From positions 21,003 through 85,002 of the forward strand of contig NZ_NXLR01000006.1 of NCBI RefSeq assembly GCF_003364255.1: a DNA stretch of 64,000 nt. The letters are read 5' to 3'. Below the pieces are notes generated by a model. The model searched no databases and was not told where the DNA came from. It saw only the letters and a program-made list of their open reading frames with translations. The translations under genes were made by a program, and so were the position numbers. Origin of the DNA: Helicobacter marmotae (GTDB taxonomy: Bacteria > Campylobacterota > Campylobacteria > Campylobacterales > Helicobacteraceae). Below, piece after piece: positions 9,788 to 18,341 of the stretch (position 1 is its first letter; each line of letters starts with the position of its first letter).

Positions 9788-10940
9788 TTAAAAAATCAAA
9801 TTGAAAGATATGGTTTTCAAAGAGGGCAAGGCGTTTGTTATGGGCTAGCTCTTTGATAATCTCTACATCGCTTTTATCGAGCGTGGAGGCATAGAGATTG
9901 CGCGATTCGGTGAGGTTAGCAAGGAGATTGCCCGTGCCTGCAGCACAATCCCATATAATGTATTCACTCTGCCAATCCTCCCCTAAGGCTTTAGCGAGGT
10001 AATCTTGCGCCTTTTGCACCCATCTTTGCGGAGTGAAAAATGCGCCTTTGCGCTCTCGTATATCGCTAGGCACGAGCAAATCGCGCCGCTCTATGATGTA
10101 GTCCCAATATTCCTTTTTGGGTGGGCGCTCATAAAGATTCCAAAAGCTTTTATGCGCTTTTTGGTTATCTTTAAAGCTTGCGGTGTCTTTTTGCTCTGTG
10201 CGCATAAAAGTAATGGTTTTATTGAATTCATAATACGTTTTTTGCAGCACGACAAAGAGTTTGTCGATTAGGCTTTGATTTTCTTCGCTTAATAAATCCG
10301 CCAAATAAAAATCAGAATCCAAAATCCCCGCGTCTTTAGCGAGATTCCAATCAATGCTAATAGAATCTTTGACGCTTGTAAGCCATTTTTGGTAAATCAC
10401 CATAAAGTTATTTTTGCTGATTTGGATTTTGTGCAAATGCTCGTTATCTAAGCTAAAATTTGCCTTGATGAAAGCTTTGAGTTCTTTAGAATCTTGTGCA
10501 AAATCAAATTGTAACTTTTGAGATTCTAATAGCTCTTTGGTCGTGTTATAAAGCTGCTTAAACTCCTTGCTCTCATAGTTACTTGGCGTAACATTCCAAT
10601 TAAAGTCATTTTGGCTAAAGATGCGGGCTATCTCATCATAGGGGATAAAGGCGAATTTTAAAGCATCAAATGCACCTAAGAAAAGCGGGGGAAGCTCGGA
10701 TTCAAAAGTGCGCTCTTTGCCGATAGTGAGAATAAGCTGCACAAAAGATTCTATAATATCGCTCTTGCTGCCTTTCTTTGCCTCTGCCCAAAGAAAATGA
10801 ATACTCTGAAAAAGACTTCTTACATCAAATGACACACAAAAATCAATCTTGCCCAAAATGCGCGTGGTGTCAAAGTCTTTAAAATACTCTTGCGCAATTT
10901 TATTTTTAAGCTCTTCTTCTAAAATATCTAATGGATACAT
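9705..10940 (-). CDS. Type IIG-like restriction/DNA adenine methyltransferase, N-terminal part
   Basis: The 411-residue product (ATG at 10940, AAAGGAGAGGTG just upstream; a further ATG at 10964 has no ribosome site) contains RKGAFFTP at about 297-304, followed by the SAM-binding motif I DCAAGTGNLL at about 331-340, the usual arrangement in gamma-class N6-adenine enzymes. Near the N-terminus, FLWAEAKKG at about 49-57 resembles the E-x-K half of a PD-(D/E)XK nuclease site, as expected for a single-chain type IIG enzyme; that assignment is inference. It ends 8 codons after the G tract by frameshift. The recognition sequence cannot be read from the protein. It is likely phase variable. Confidence 0.86.
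   Translation of the reverse strand: MYPLDILEEELKNKIAQEYFKDFDTTRILGKIDFCVSFDVRSLFQSIHFLWAEAKKGSKSDIIESFVQLILTIGKERTFESELPPLFLGAFDALKFAFIPYDEIARIFSQNDFNWNVTPSNYESKEFKQLYNTTKELLESQKLQFDFAQDSKELKAFIKANFSLDNEHLHKIQISKNNFMVIYQKWLTSVKDSISIDWNLAKDAGILDSDFYLADLLSEENQSLIDKLFVVLQKTYYEFNKTITFMRTEQKDTASFKDNQKAHKSFWNLYERPPKKEYWDYIIERRDLLVPSDIRERKGAFFTPQRWVQKAQDYLAKALGEDWQSEYIIWDCAAGTGNLLANLTESRNLYASTLDKSDVEIIKELAHNKRLALFENHIFQFDFLNDILLDKPCEKHANSANSTGGGDRRGL
9722..9732 (-). repeat. G11 contingency tract in the type IIG-like gene
   Basis: Eleven consecutive C on the plus strand, G on the coding strand. Upstream frame reads ACG GGG GGG GGG GAT AGA and stops at 9705; the downstream frame reads CGG GGG GGG GGG ATA GAA. 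Loss of one G or gain of two fuses them. Poly-G tracts of this length are well known phase-variation switches in Helicobacter and Campylobacter. Confidence 0.9.
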
Positions 10941-11034
10941 CACCTCTCCTTTTACTTCTAGCATTATAGTGTAATTTAGTGTCCTAAAAATATTGCCCTT
11001 TCTCCTTGCAGTCTTTAACTATTTAAAGTTGTAG

Positions 11035-11763
11035 TTATTTATGCTCATACATCTCCCAAATGGGGGCTTCAAACACATCGGGAATATTTTTAAGCACTTC
11101 AAAGGGGGTAAATCGCTCCTTGTAGCCCATGCAATAATGATCTTTTATCCAGTAGCCGGGGTAGAAAAATTTTAAGCCATTTTCTTTACCAATTTGAATT
11201 TGCTTTAAGATATTTAGTGTGCCTAGACTATAAGAGGCATAGCTATGGTCATAATAAAAATACACAGCAGTAATGCTATCAAAAAGCGCATCGACAAGCC
11301 CCACGCCAATCAGTTGGGAATCCATAAAATACAAGAGCTCATAGCCAAAGTCTTGATGTCCAGCGACAAACATATCCATATATGATTCTGCATTAATGGG
11401 TGCGTATTCCCAGCCTTTTTTACTTTGCATAACTTTATGATAGCGGTTATAAAGCTCTATATGTGCTTGTGAAATAGTGGGCTTTTGTATGTATATATCG
11501 ATGTTTGCAGACTTTTTTAGCACTCTCTTTTGGTTTTTGCTTAAAGTAAAGTCATCAATGAGTGTGCGTATAGAAATACAATCTGTGCAGCCTCTGCACA
11601 TAGGGGTGAAAAAGTAATTCCCAAATCGCCTCCAACCTCGCTCTAATAAGCCATGATAAAAGTTAGGGGTTACATTTTGGATATGAAAATAGCGAAAAAT
11701 GCTCTTTTTAGAATCAATATAGCTACATGTGCGTTCATCAGAATAAAATTCAACCAATCTCAT
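11035..11763 (-). CDS. bpt: Aspartate/glutamate leucyl-transferase (bacterial N-degron pathway)
   Basis: Bpt transfers leucine from Leu-tRNA to proteins with N-terminal Asp or Glu, marking them for ClpS/ClpAP-type degradation. The 242-residue length and motifs fit the ATE/Bpt family: an N-terminal Cys-containing segment (ERTCSYI), YHGLLERGWRRFGNYFFTPMC, the CRGCTDCISIR cysteine cluster, QSKKGWEY-type core and FFYPGYWIKDHYCMGYKERF near the C-terminus. Its ATG overlaps the stop of the upstream transglycosylase gene by one base (TAATG), so the two are translationally coupled. Confidence 0.94.
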   Translation of the reverse strand: MRLVEFYSDERTCSYIDSKKSIFRYFHIQNVTPNFYHGLLERGWRRFGNYFFTPMCRGCTDCISIRTLIDDFTLSKNQKRVLKKSANIDIYIQKPTISQAHIELYNRYHKVMQSKKGWEYAPINAESYMDMFVAGHQDFGYELLYFMDSQLIGVGLVDALFDSITAVYFYYDHSYASYSLGTLNILKQIQIGKENGLKFFYPGYWIKDHYCMGYKERFTPFEVLKNIPDVFEAPIWEMYEHK

Positions 11764-12968
11764 TACTTAATGTGCTCATAATTCTTTTTAAATGTGCTAA
11801 CTTTAAGGAGGTAGCGTCTGCCCTCATCAGAGGGGAGCTTAGTGCGAAGTGTGTCATATACCTTTGCAGATGAGAGGGCATTAATGCGCATAAAGGCTTG
11901 GGCTTTATCATTATGGAATGTCCTTAGCACACTGCCTGCCCCTGCATTATATGCGGTGATAACGCAATATTCTTGGCTTTGCTTGTCTTTAATATCAGGC
12001 AAGTAACGATTAAAAAGAATGCTTAAATACGCCACACCATAGTGGATATTTGTCTCAGGGTCAAAAAGCATTTCTTTTGTGGGCATACCCTTTTTACCAT
12101 TGATAAGCTCATAGGCATCAGCCCCTGCTGTGCTCGGTACAAGCTGCATAAGCCCATAAGCTGGAGCACCACTTACCGCATAGGGGTTGAAGTTTGATTC
12201 TGTTTGGATAATGCCTAGCACAAGTGCAGGGGAGATATTGTATTTATGGGCATATTTACGCACGATTTCTTCATATTTATGCTCACTCTTGCTTTGATAG
12301 TCTCCGACCATTTGAAGCTCCACATATGATACTTCCTTGCCATTACTACTTTTGCGTGTTTTGAGTTGATTGGCTATTAGGTATTTTGCATACGCTTTAG
12401 CGCGCCATTGTGTGAGAATATCTTGCCCTTGGTTATCCTTAATAAGCCCTGCAAGAAATGGCGTGCCTTTAAGCTCAAAATCATCACTTGAGTATAAATC
12501 CACATTAGCTGGGTTTTCTGGCATAAGCAGGGTATTAATAATGGCTTTTTCTAAACTCTCCACACCATCAATACTTTCAATCCGTATTGCTCCTATAGCA
12601 AAGTCAATACTTGCTTTTATCTTGTATTGATTAGAGTATTTCACATAGGTTTGCACACTCGGCAGGGTTACATCTGTATCCGCCCAAAGCTTTGCTACAT
12701 TGCCACTAAGCGTCTGGGTGATTTTGGCATATTGTCTTTTGACTTCTTTTGTGTTACGTGAGAGTGTCTTTTGCTCATTGCTATTTACGCGGAGTTGATT
12801 CCCTGCGATATGTCTCATCGCCTCACTTGGGTCATCAGCTATATTAATGCGTGAATTCTGCTCTAAAGTACCACATGAGGAAAACAAGCAGAGAAAGAGC
12901 AAAAAAAGACAAAATTTAAAGAAATACTTAAGGAAAATATGCACAAAACACCCCCGCAAAACACCCAA
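11763..12968 (-). CDS. MltC-like lytic murein transglycosylase lipoprotein
   Basis: This enzyme cleaves peptidoglycan glycan strands to anhydro-muropeptides at the outer membrane. The N-terminus has a long hydrophobic segment ending in a lipobox (LFSSC). The C-terminal half carries a GEWL/SLT domain: IIQTESNFNPYAVSGAPAYG (catalytic Glu in ES.F.P), LMQLVPSTAG, and ITAYNAGAGSVLRTF. The N-terminal part resembles the MltC-specific DUF3393 region. The open frame begins with a TTG at 12968; a GTG at 12944 gives a neater 24-residue lipoprotein signal and may be the true start. Neither has a strong ribosome site. Confidence 0.88.
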   Translation of the reverse strand: MGVLRGCFVHIFLKYFFKFCLFLLFLCLFSSCGTLEQNSRINIADDPSEAMRHIAGNQLRVNSNEQKTLSRNTKEVKRQYAKITQTLSGNVAKLWADTDVTLPSVQTYVKYSNQYKIKASIDFAIGAIRIESIDGVESLEKAIINTLLMPENPANVDLYSSDDFELKGTPFLAGLIKDNQGQDILTQWRAKAYAKYLIANQLKTRKSSNGKEVSYVELQMVGDYQSKSEHKYEEIVRKYAHKYNISPALVLGIIQTESNFNPYAVSGAPAYGLMQLVPSTAGADAYELINGKKGMPTKEMLFDPETNIHYGVAYLSILFNRYLPDIKDKQSQEYCVITAYNAGAGSVLRTFHNDKAQAFMRINALSSAKVYDTLRTKLPSDEGRRYLLKVSTFKKNYEHIK

Positions 12969-13061
12969 GATAAAGAGATATTTAGGAATAAGAATTAAGT
13001 TAGAATAAGCCCTGATTGTATCGTAAAAAGTTAAGTTTTACGCCTATCTTGCAAAATATGC

Positions 13062-13067
13062 TATACT
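13062..13067 (+). promoter_or_regulatory. Possible -10 box for the radical SAM gene
   Basis: GCTATACT ends at 13067, about 110 bases before the ATG at 13178. It is the best -10-like match in the 209-bp gap. The long leader makes the assignment uncertain. Confidence 0.3.
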
Positions 13068-13177
13068 TTTTGACTTTTGGTTTTATATCAATTTTATATG
13101 AATTTTATATGCCCTAAAGCAAGAGTTTAAGGGCATATTGGCGTATTGACACAAGCTAAGTGCTTTAAAGGAAAGTT

Positions 13178-14104
13178 ATGGAAATTATCTTTGGTCCCAT
13201 ACATTCACGGAGATTTGGCAAATCTCTTGGCGTAGATCTCTCTCCCGCACAGAAACAATGTAATTTTGACTGCGTGTATTGCGAGCTACAAAGGGGTAAA
13301 AGTGTAGATTCTATGCAAAAGGTCATTGCTCCCGCAGAAGTTTTACAAGCGATAAAAGAGGCACTCTATATTCATAAAATCGATGTACTCACCCTTACAG
13401 CAAATGGCGAACCTACCTTATATCCGCATTTAGAGGAGTTAATTAGCGCTATTAAGGATATATTGCCAGATTCTATAAAACTACTCCTTTTAACCAATGG
13501 TTCTTTGCTGTGGAAAGAAGAGGTACGCCGTGCTCTTGCAAAGCTTGATATTGTGAAATTCTCATGTGATAGCTTAGAAGAGAGAGCCTTTAGACGTATC
13601 GATCGCCCTCATGCAAGCCTCTCACTAGAGCAAATTAAAGCAGGTATAGCATACTTTGCCAAAAGCTTTAAGGGTGAGATTGTCGCTGAAGTGCTATTTG
13701 TCAAAGGTATTAACGATACCCTAAGCCAAGCAGAGCAAATTGCCGCCTTTTTATCCACACTGCCTTTAACGCGCGTAGATTTAGGCAGTATCGACCGCCC
13801 GCCGGCGTATAAGGTAGAGGCTATAAGTGATGAGGAGCTCCATAAGCTCGCCCAATGCTTTTATGCCTATCCACATTTGGAAGTGAATTGCCCTAAACGC
13901 ATTGCCCATAAAGGACAAAACGCCCTAAAAACTTACACCCAAGAGCAGCTTATCAATCTCCTTAAACGCAGACCCCTCAGCATAAAAGACGCTCAAAATA
14001 TGTTTAGCCAAGAAACATTAGCTATGCTTGATAGCCTCATTGATAGTGGTATCTTAAGGCAATGCCAAATTGCTTCAGATACCTTTTATCAAGTTATTAA
14101 CTAA
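13178..14104 (+). CDS. Radical SAM protein (COG0731-like)
   Basis: A 308-residue protein with the radical SAM cluster motif C-X3-C-X2-C at Cys28, Cys32 and Cys35, followed by the GEPTLYP motif typical of this subgroup. Preceding it is PIHSRRFGKSLGVDLSP, a signature of COG0731-type Fe-S oxidoreductases related to wybutosine enzymes and widespread in bacteria with unknown substrate. The C-terminal 80 residues form a separate helical, possibly winged-helix domain (LLKRRPLSIKDAQNMFS). The AAAGGA ribosome site before the ATG supports the start. The reaction is not known from sequence. Confidence 0.88.
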   Translation: MEIIFGPIHSRRFGKSLGVDLSPAQKQCNFDCVYCELQRGKSVDSMQKVIAPAEVLQAIKEALYIHKIDVLTLTANGEPTLYPHLEELISAIKDILPDSIKLLLLTNGSLLWKEEVRRALAKLDIVKFSCDSLEERAFRRIDRPHASLSLEQIKAGIAYFAKSFKGEIVAEVLFVKGINDTLSQAEQIAAFLSTLPLTRVDLGSIDRPPAYKVEAISDEELHKLAQCFYAYPHLEVNCPKRIAHKGQNALKTYTQEQLINLLKRRPLSIKDAQNMFSQETLAMLDSLIDSGILRQCQIASDTFYQVIN

Positions 14105-14133
14105 ATTAGGAATAAACATTAAAAAATATCACT

Positions 14134-14139
14134 TATAAT
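14134..14139 (+). promoter_or_regulatory. -10 box upstream of sodB
   Basis: A perfect TATAAT preceded by an A/T-rich stretch. It lies about 120 bases before the sodB ATG, which implies a leader of about 110 bases. Confidence 0.5.
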
Positions 14140-14258
14140 GTTTCCACTTTTGATTAAGAAAAACTTAACTTTAGCCTCCTATACCTCAAAGTAGATAAGT
14201 GATTTCTAACTTCAAAAGCAACATTTCAAAACAACATTTAAGGAATAAGGAGAAGTCA

Positions 14259-14897
14259 ATGTTTGAATTACGCAAATTGCCTTATGGCACAAATGAGTTT
14301 GGGAGCTTTATAAGTGAAGAGACATTTTCATATCACTATGGCAAACATCATCAAACTTATGTCAATAATCTCAATAATCTCATTAAAAACACGGAGTTTG
14401 AGAATGCAACACTTGCTGATATTATCACTCAAGCAAGCGGAGGGCTTTTCAACAACGCCGCACAAGTATATAATCACGATTTTTATTGGGATTGCATAAG
14501 CCCTAAGGCAAGTCAATTAAGCGCAGAGCTAAGTGCTGCAATTAATGCTGAATTTGGCTCATTAGAATCTTTTAAGGAAGCATTCCTTTCTTCAAGCACC
14601 ACGCTTTTTGGCTCAGGCTGGAATTGGCTTGTGTATAACCCTAAAAGCAAAAAGCTTGAAATTGTCCAAACAAGCAATGCTGCTACACCTTTAAGTGAAG
14701 CTAAAGTGCCACTTTTAGTGGTAGATGTATGGGAACACGCATATTATATAGACCATAGAAATGCTCGCCCTGCATATTTAGAGGGCTTTTGGAAGCACAT
14801 CAACTGGGCATTTGTATCATCTGCGTATGAATGGGCGCTTAAAGAGGGCTTTGAATCTGCAAAATTCTATATTAATGAGCTTCACGCCCGCAAATAA
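14259..14897 (+). CDS. sodB: Superoxide dismutase, iron type
   Basis: Converts superoxide to hydrogen peroxide and oxygen. The 212-residue protein has all metal ligands: His26 (YHYGKHH), His73 (NHDFYW), Asp156 and His160 (DVWEHAYY). Gln69 (NNAAQVYNH) sits where iron enzymes carry it, so it is Fe-type rather than Mn-type. The ATG at 14259 follows TAAGGAGAAG; the in-frame ATG at 14199 would add 20 residues absent from the family and is rejected. A strong terminator follows, so it is a single-gene unit. Confidence 0.97.
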   Translation: MFELRKLPYGTNEFGSFISEETFSYHYGKHHQTYVNNLNNLIKNTEFENATLADIITQASGGLFNNAAQVYNHDFYWDCISPKASQLSAELSAAINAEFGSLESFKEAFLSSSTTLFGSGWNWLVYNPKSKKLEIVQTSNAATPLSEAKVPLLVVDVWEHAYYIDHRNARPAYLEGFWKHINWAFVSSAYEWALKEGFESAKFYINELHARK

Positions 14898-14904
14898 CTC
14901 CATT

Positions 14905-14950
14905 GCAGCACTCCTAAGGCTTTAGAGGTTTGGGGGAGTGTTGCGTTTTT
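14905..14950 (+). terminator. Rho-independent terminator after sodB
   Basis: A 10-bp stem GCAGCACTCC (14905-14914) with GGAGTGTTGC (14935-14944), followed by GTTTTT. It begins 8 bases after the sodB stop. Confidence 0.85.
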
Positions 14951-15008
14951 ATGCTATTATCACTCTTTTTCCACATTTATTTACCTAGCTTATTATCAAA
15001 GGCAAGTT

Positions 15009-15839
15009 ATGAGCGAACATTCTATTGTATCTTTTATCACGCAGGCTATTTGTGAGGATTTGGGCAGGGGAGATATGTATGCGCTTTGTGCTAAAACCCA
15101 GCACGTTAAGGCATATATTGTAGCCAAGCAAGATGGAATCTTCTCAGGAGAAGTGTATCTCAAGGCATTAATGGAATATTTCGCACTTCAATATAGCTCC
15201 CCATACACAGACGGAGTAGCTTTTGCTAAAGGGGCGCATTTATGCCATATAGAGGGCGATTATATTAAGATTCTCCAATGTGAGCGCGTGCTATTAAATA
15301 TTTTAGCCCATAGTAGCGGTATAGCCACACTCACGCATAGCTATGTCCAAGCGATAAAAGATATACCCATTAAGCTCCTTGATACACGTAAAACTCGCCC
15401 ACTTTTGCGCGAACTTGAGAAATACTCCATTCGTAATGGCGGAGGCTCTAATCATCGCTTTGGACTTGATAGTATGCTTATGCTAAAAGATACACATTTA
15501 GCCTACGTAGATGATTTAGAGGGCATAATTAGCACTGCTAGAGAGAGATTGCCATTTATGTGCCCTATTGAAGTAGAGTGCGAGAGTTTTGAATCTGCCA
15601 AAAAGGCAATGAAAGCGGGAGCTAATGCGATTATGTGCGATAATATGAGCGTTTGTGAGATAAAAGAAGTAGTGAAGTATCGTAATGCTTATGCACCTCA
15701 TATTATCCTAGAAGCCAGTGGGAATATTACCCTCCAAAATATAAGAGAATACGCTCTAAGTGGTGTGAATGCCATAAGCATAGGCGCGCTTATACACCAA
15801 GCCCAGTGGATTGATTTAAGCTTAAAAATGCAAGGCTAA
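15009..15839 (+). CDS. nadC: Nicotinate-nucleotide pyrophosphorylase (quinolinate phosphoribosyltransferase)
   Basis: Converts quinolinate and PRPP to nicotinate mononucleotide, the step after NadA in NAD synthesis. The 276-residue protein carries the family core: CEDLGRGD near the N-terminus, LDTRKTRPLLR, KYSIRNGGGSNHRFGLDSMLMLKDTH, IEVECES and LEASGNIT. It is first in a tight run nadC-thiL-rdgB (gaps of 9 and 38 bases). In H. pylori nadC sits next to nadA and psd; here those two are 5.7 kb downstream, with an unrelated block between. Confidence 0.96.
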   Translation: MSEHSIVSFITQAICEDLGRGDMYALCAKTQHVKAYIVAKQDGIFSGEVYLKALMEYFALQYSSPYTDGVAFAKGAHLCHIEGDYIKILQCERVLLNILAHSSGIATLTHSYVQAIKDIPIKLLDTRKTRPLLRELEKYSIRNGGGSNHRFGLDSMLMLKDTHLAYVDDLEGIISTARERLPFMCPIEVECESFESAKKAMKAGANAIMCDNMSVCEIKEVVKYRNAYAPHIILEASGNITLQNIREYALSGVNAISIGALIHQAQWIDLSLKMQG

Positions 15840-15848
15840 AGGCAAGAA

Positions 15849-16790
15849 GTGCAACATTTTGATAGAGAATCGTTTTTCCTCTCTTGTCTTAAAAAGCAGC
15901 AAGTTACAAAGGGTATTGGCGATGATTGCTGCATTATAGATATGCAAGATTCTCCGCCAAAGCACACGCATATAGCCCACATCAAATCAGCAAACCTTAA
16001 ATCCCTTGTTGTAGGTATGGATAGCTTTTGTGAGGGGGTGCATTTTTTAAAAGATTGGTTTAGTCCATACGAGCTGGCTACAAAGGCATTTTTAGTGAAT
16101 TATTCTGATATTATCGCTATGAATGCCACGCCTCTATATGCCACTCTAAGTATTGGCTTGCCCAAATATTGGCTTAAGGGTGATATTGCAGCTTTTACAC
16201 AAGCAATTGGGGACTTCTGCCGTGCTTATAAAATACATCTCATCGGTGGAGATACGATAAAGTCATCATCGCTGCAAATTCATATTACACTTTTTGCTAA
16301 GCCCCATAAACACACACTTTATCGCGACAAGATTCCAACAAATAGCTTGCTATGCTACACTTGTGATACATATCCTAAATATACTATCACTCGTAGCTAT
16401 AAAGTGCTAAAAATGCTACTAGCTCCTGCAAATAAGGGGAAACTACGGGCAAGTGGGCGGTTTTTAGCCCCAAGCATTAGGGCAAAGTTTATACGCGAAT
16501 GCGCGCCTTTTTTGAAAGGCGGTATGGATATATCAGATGGCATTTTAAGCGATACCTTGCAGCTTTGCAAGCTTAATCACCTTTATTTTAAGCCATATAA
16601 GAGCTTTTTTAGTGCGCACACAAGGTCCCTACTGCAAAGTGGAGAATCATATGAAATGCTCCTTTCACTCCTACCAAAGGATCTAAGGAGGCTAAAAATG
16701 AGGGCAGCACGTTATAGAATCCGCATACAAACACTCGGGGTTTTTACAAGAATTACACATAAATTACCCCCACCTAGATTTTGGCATTAA
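15849..16790 (+). CDS. thiL: Thiamine-monophosphate kinase
   Basis: Phosphorylates thiamine phosphate to thiamine diphosphate. It shows the PurM/AIR-synthase-like fold motifs of ThiL: KGIGDDCCII, VVGMDSFCEGVHF, KAFLVNYSDIIAMNATP, HLIGGDT and KGGMDISDG. The only suitable start is a GTG at 15849, 9 bases after the nadC stop, with AAGGCAAG as ribosome site. The C-terminal 60 residues are shorter and more basic than usual. Otherwise it looks intact at 313 residues. Confidence 0.92.
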   Translation: MQHFDRESFFLSCLKKQQVTKGIGDDCCIIDMQDSPPKHTHIAHIKSANLKSLVVGMDSFCEGVHFLKDWFSPYELATKAFLVNYSDIIAMNATPLYATLSIGLPKYWLKGDIAAFTQAIGDFCRAYKIHLIGGDTIKSSSLQIHITLFAKPHKHTLYRDKIPTNSLLCYTCDTYPKYTITRSYKVLKMLLAPANKGKLRASGRFLAPSIRAKFIRECAPFLKGGMDISDGILSDTLQLCKLNHLYFKPYKSFFSAHTRSLLQSGESYEMLLSLLPKDLRRLKMRAARYRIRIQTLGVFTRITHKLPPPRFWH

Positions 16791-16828
16791 GCCCATAACA
16801 CTATAAAATCTCTTTAAAAAGGAATGCA

Positions 16829-17536
16829 ATGACTATCATACTTGCCACAGGTAATAAACATAAAATCCAAGAATTTCAATCCATGCTGGAAGGTAAGGAG
16901 GGTAAGGGCACAAAAGTATATGCCTACAATGATTTTATAGAATCTTTTCATATCTATGAGCATGGCAAAGATTTTAGAGAAAATGCTGTTTTAAAGCTTC
17001 AAGCTATTTATCAAGCCCTCTATAAGAGATATTCACAACAACCTCACACTTTGCTGCAAGCCCCCATTGCCTTACTTGCTGAAGATAGTGGATTATGTGT
17101 TCAGGCTCTCAATGGAGAGCCGGGCATATATAGTGCGCGATATGCACACTATAAGCATTTTGTCTCTACTGCTCAAAACAGCACCGATAAACAAAATTTA
17201 CAATGCTTGATAGAGCAGATGAAGCACATTTCACCCAATATGCCAACTCCGGCGTTTTTTATAGCTCATATTGCCCTTATCGTGGTGCAACATCTACCTT
17301 TACCACCTCTAAAGCAATGCCAAATCGAACATTTTGAGGGTATATTACATGGTGAAGTGATTGATGAAGCAAGGGGTGAAAAGGGCTTTGGCTATGACCC
17401 GATTTTTATTCCTAATGAAAATAATCCGCTTAGAAAGACTTTAGCAGAGTTTGAGCCAAGTGCTAAAAATGCTATATCTCATCGTAAAAAAGCCTTATAT
17501 GAATGTTGCAAAAGCTTATTTCAAAAGTTTATTTGA
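16829..17536 (+). CDS. rdgB: dITP/XTP pyrophosphatase (RdgB/HAM1 family)
   Basis: Hydrolyses non-canonical purine nucleoside triphosphates (dITP, XTP) to the monophosphate, which keeps deaminated purines out of DNA. The 235-residue protein has the family motifs LATGNKHKIQEF at the N-terminus, LAEDSGLCVQALNGEPGIYSARYA with catalytic Asp, and RGEKGFGYDPIF plus ISHRKKAL at the C-terminus. It is about 35 residues longer than usual because of insertions before and inside the central strands. AAAAAGGA precedes the ATG. Confidence 0.94.
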   Translation: MTIILATGNKHKIQEFQSMLEGKEGKGTKVYAYNDFIESFHIYEHGKDFRENAVLKLQAIYQALYKRYSQQPHTLLQAPIALLAEDSGLCVQALNGEPGIYSARYAHYKHFVSTAQNSTDKQNLQCLIEQMKHISPNMPTPAFFIAHIALIVVQHLPLPPLKQCQIEHFEGILHGEVIDEARGEKGFGYDPIFIPNENNPLRKTLAEFEPSAKNAISHRKKALYECCKSLFQKFI

Positions 17537-17590
17537 TAGAGAATAAAGCATAAATCAATAATATTAAGCTAAAAACAATTTCTTTTCATA

Positions 17591-17596
17591 TACAAT
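17591..17596 (+). promoter_or_regulatory. -10 box of the OmpA-like lipoprotein gene
   Basis: TATACAAT in the sequence CATATACAATGCGG, 35 bases before the ATG at 17631. This is the spacing expected for a short leader. Confidence 0.5.
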
Positions 17597-17630
17597 GCGG
17601 GCTTTAAATTTCAACTTTAAAGGATTTGGT

Positions 17631-18290
17631 ATGGTAAAACTTCAACGTATTTCTCTCGTAGTTTGTGGTGCGCTCCTTATGGCAGCTTGTACAACAAACC
17701 CTTACACAGGAGAATCACAAATTAGTAAAACTGCTATTGGTGCGCTTGGTACAGCGGCAGTAGGTGCAGGCGTTGGCGCATTGGTCAATAAAAAAGACAG
17801 AGCCAAAGGTGCTGCTATTGGTGCGGGTGTTGGTGCATTAGCAGGTGGTGCGGTAGGTGCTTATATGGACGTGCAAGATAAAAAACTCCGCGAAGAGCTC
17901 CAAGGCACAGGTGTGAGCGTTACTAAAAATGGCAATGAAATTATCCTTAATATGCCCGGTGATATTACCTTTAAAACCGGTAGCGCAAGCTTGAGTGCTG
18001 ATTTTTATGCGGTGCTTAATTCTGTAGCAAAAGTGCTCAATAATTATGAAAAAACTATTGTAACGGTTGTAGGTTATACTGATAACACAGGTTCTGATAA
18101 AACCAATCTTAGCCTTTCTCAACAACGAGCCAACACGGTAGCTACTTACCTTAAAAATCAAAAGGTTAAATCTGAACGTTTTGTGATTGAAGGGCTTGGC
18201 TCAAGCAATCCTATTGCTTCTAATACAACTGCAGAGGGTAGGGCGAAAAACCGCCGTGTAGAAATCTCTCTTACTGCGATTACACAATAA
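17631..18290 (+). CDS. OmpA-family lipoprotein with glycine zipper
   Basis: A 219-residue protein with a lipoprotein signal (ALLMAAC, lipidated Cys20), a glycine-zipper segment at about 37-85 (AIGALGTAAVGAGVGAL and AAIGAGVGALAGGAVGAY), and a C-terminal OmpA-like peptidoglycan-binding domain (VVGYTDNTGSDKTNLSLSQQRA and GRAKNRRVEISL). It should tether outer membrane to peptidoglycan, like YiaD-type lipoproteins. The ATG at 17631 with AAAGGA is chosen; the upstream in-frame start at 17595 overlaps the -10 box. A hairpin follows the stop. Confidence 0.92.
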   Translation: MVKLQRISLVVCGALLMAACTTNPYTGESQISKTAIGALGTAAVGAGVGALVNKKDRAKGAAIGAGVGALAGGAVGAYMDVQDKKLREELQGTGVSVTKNGNEIILNMPGDITFKTGSASLSADFYAVLNSVAKVLNNYEKTIVTVVGYTDNTGSDKTNLSLSQQRANTVATYLKNQKVKSERFVIEGLGSSNPIASNTTAEGRAKNRRVEISLTAITQ

Positions 18291-18294
18291 CGCA

Positions 18295-18320
18295 TTAGCC
18301 TCCATTATGAAGGAGGCTAA
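18295..18320 (+). terminator. Hairpin after the OmpA-like lipoprotein gene
   Basis: A 9-bp perfect stem TTAGCCTCC (18295-18303) with GGAGGCTAA (18312-18320) and an 8-base loop, followed by ATCTT. The U-run is poor, so termination may be partial and the next gene (18342) may be read through. Confidence 0.6.
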
Positions 18321-18341
18321 ATCTTACTAGAATCTCCCATA

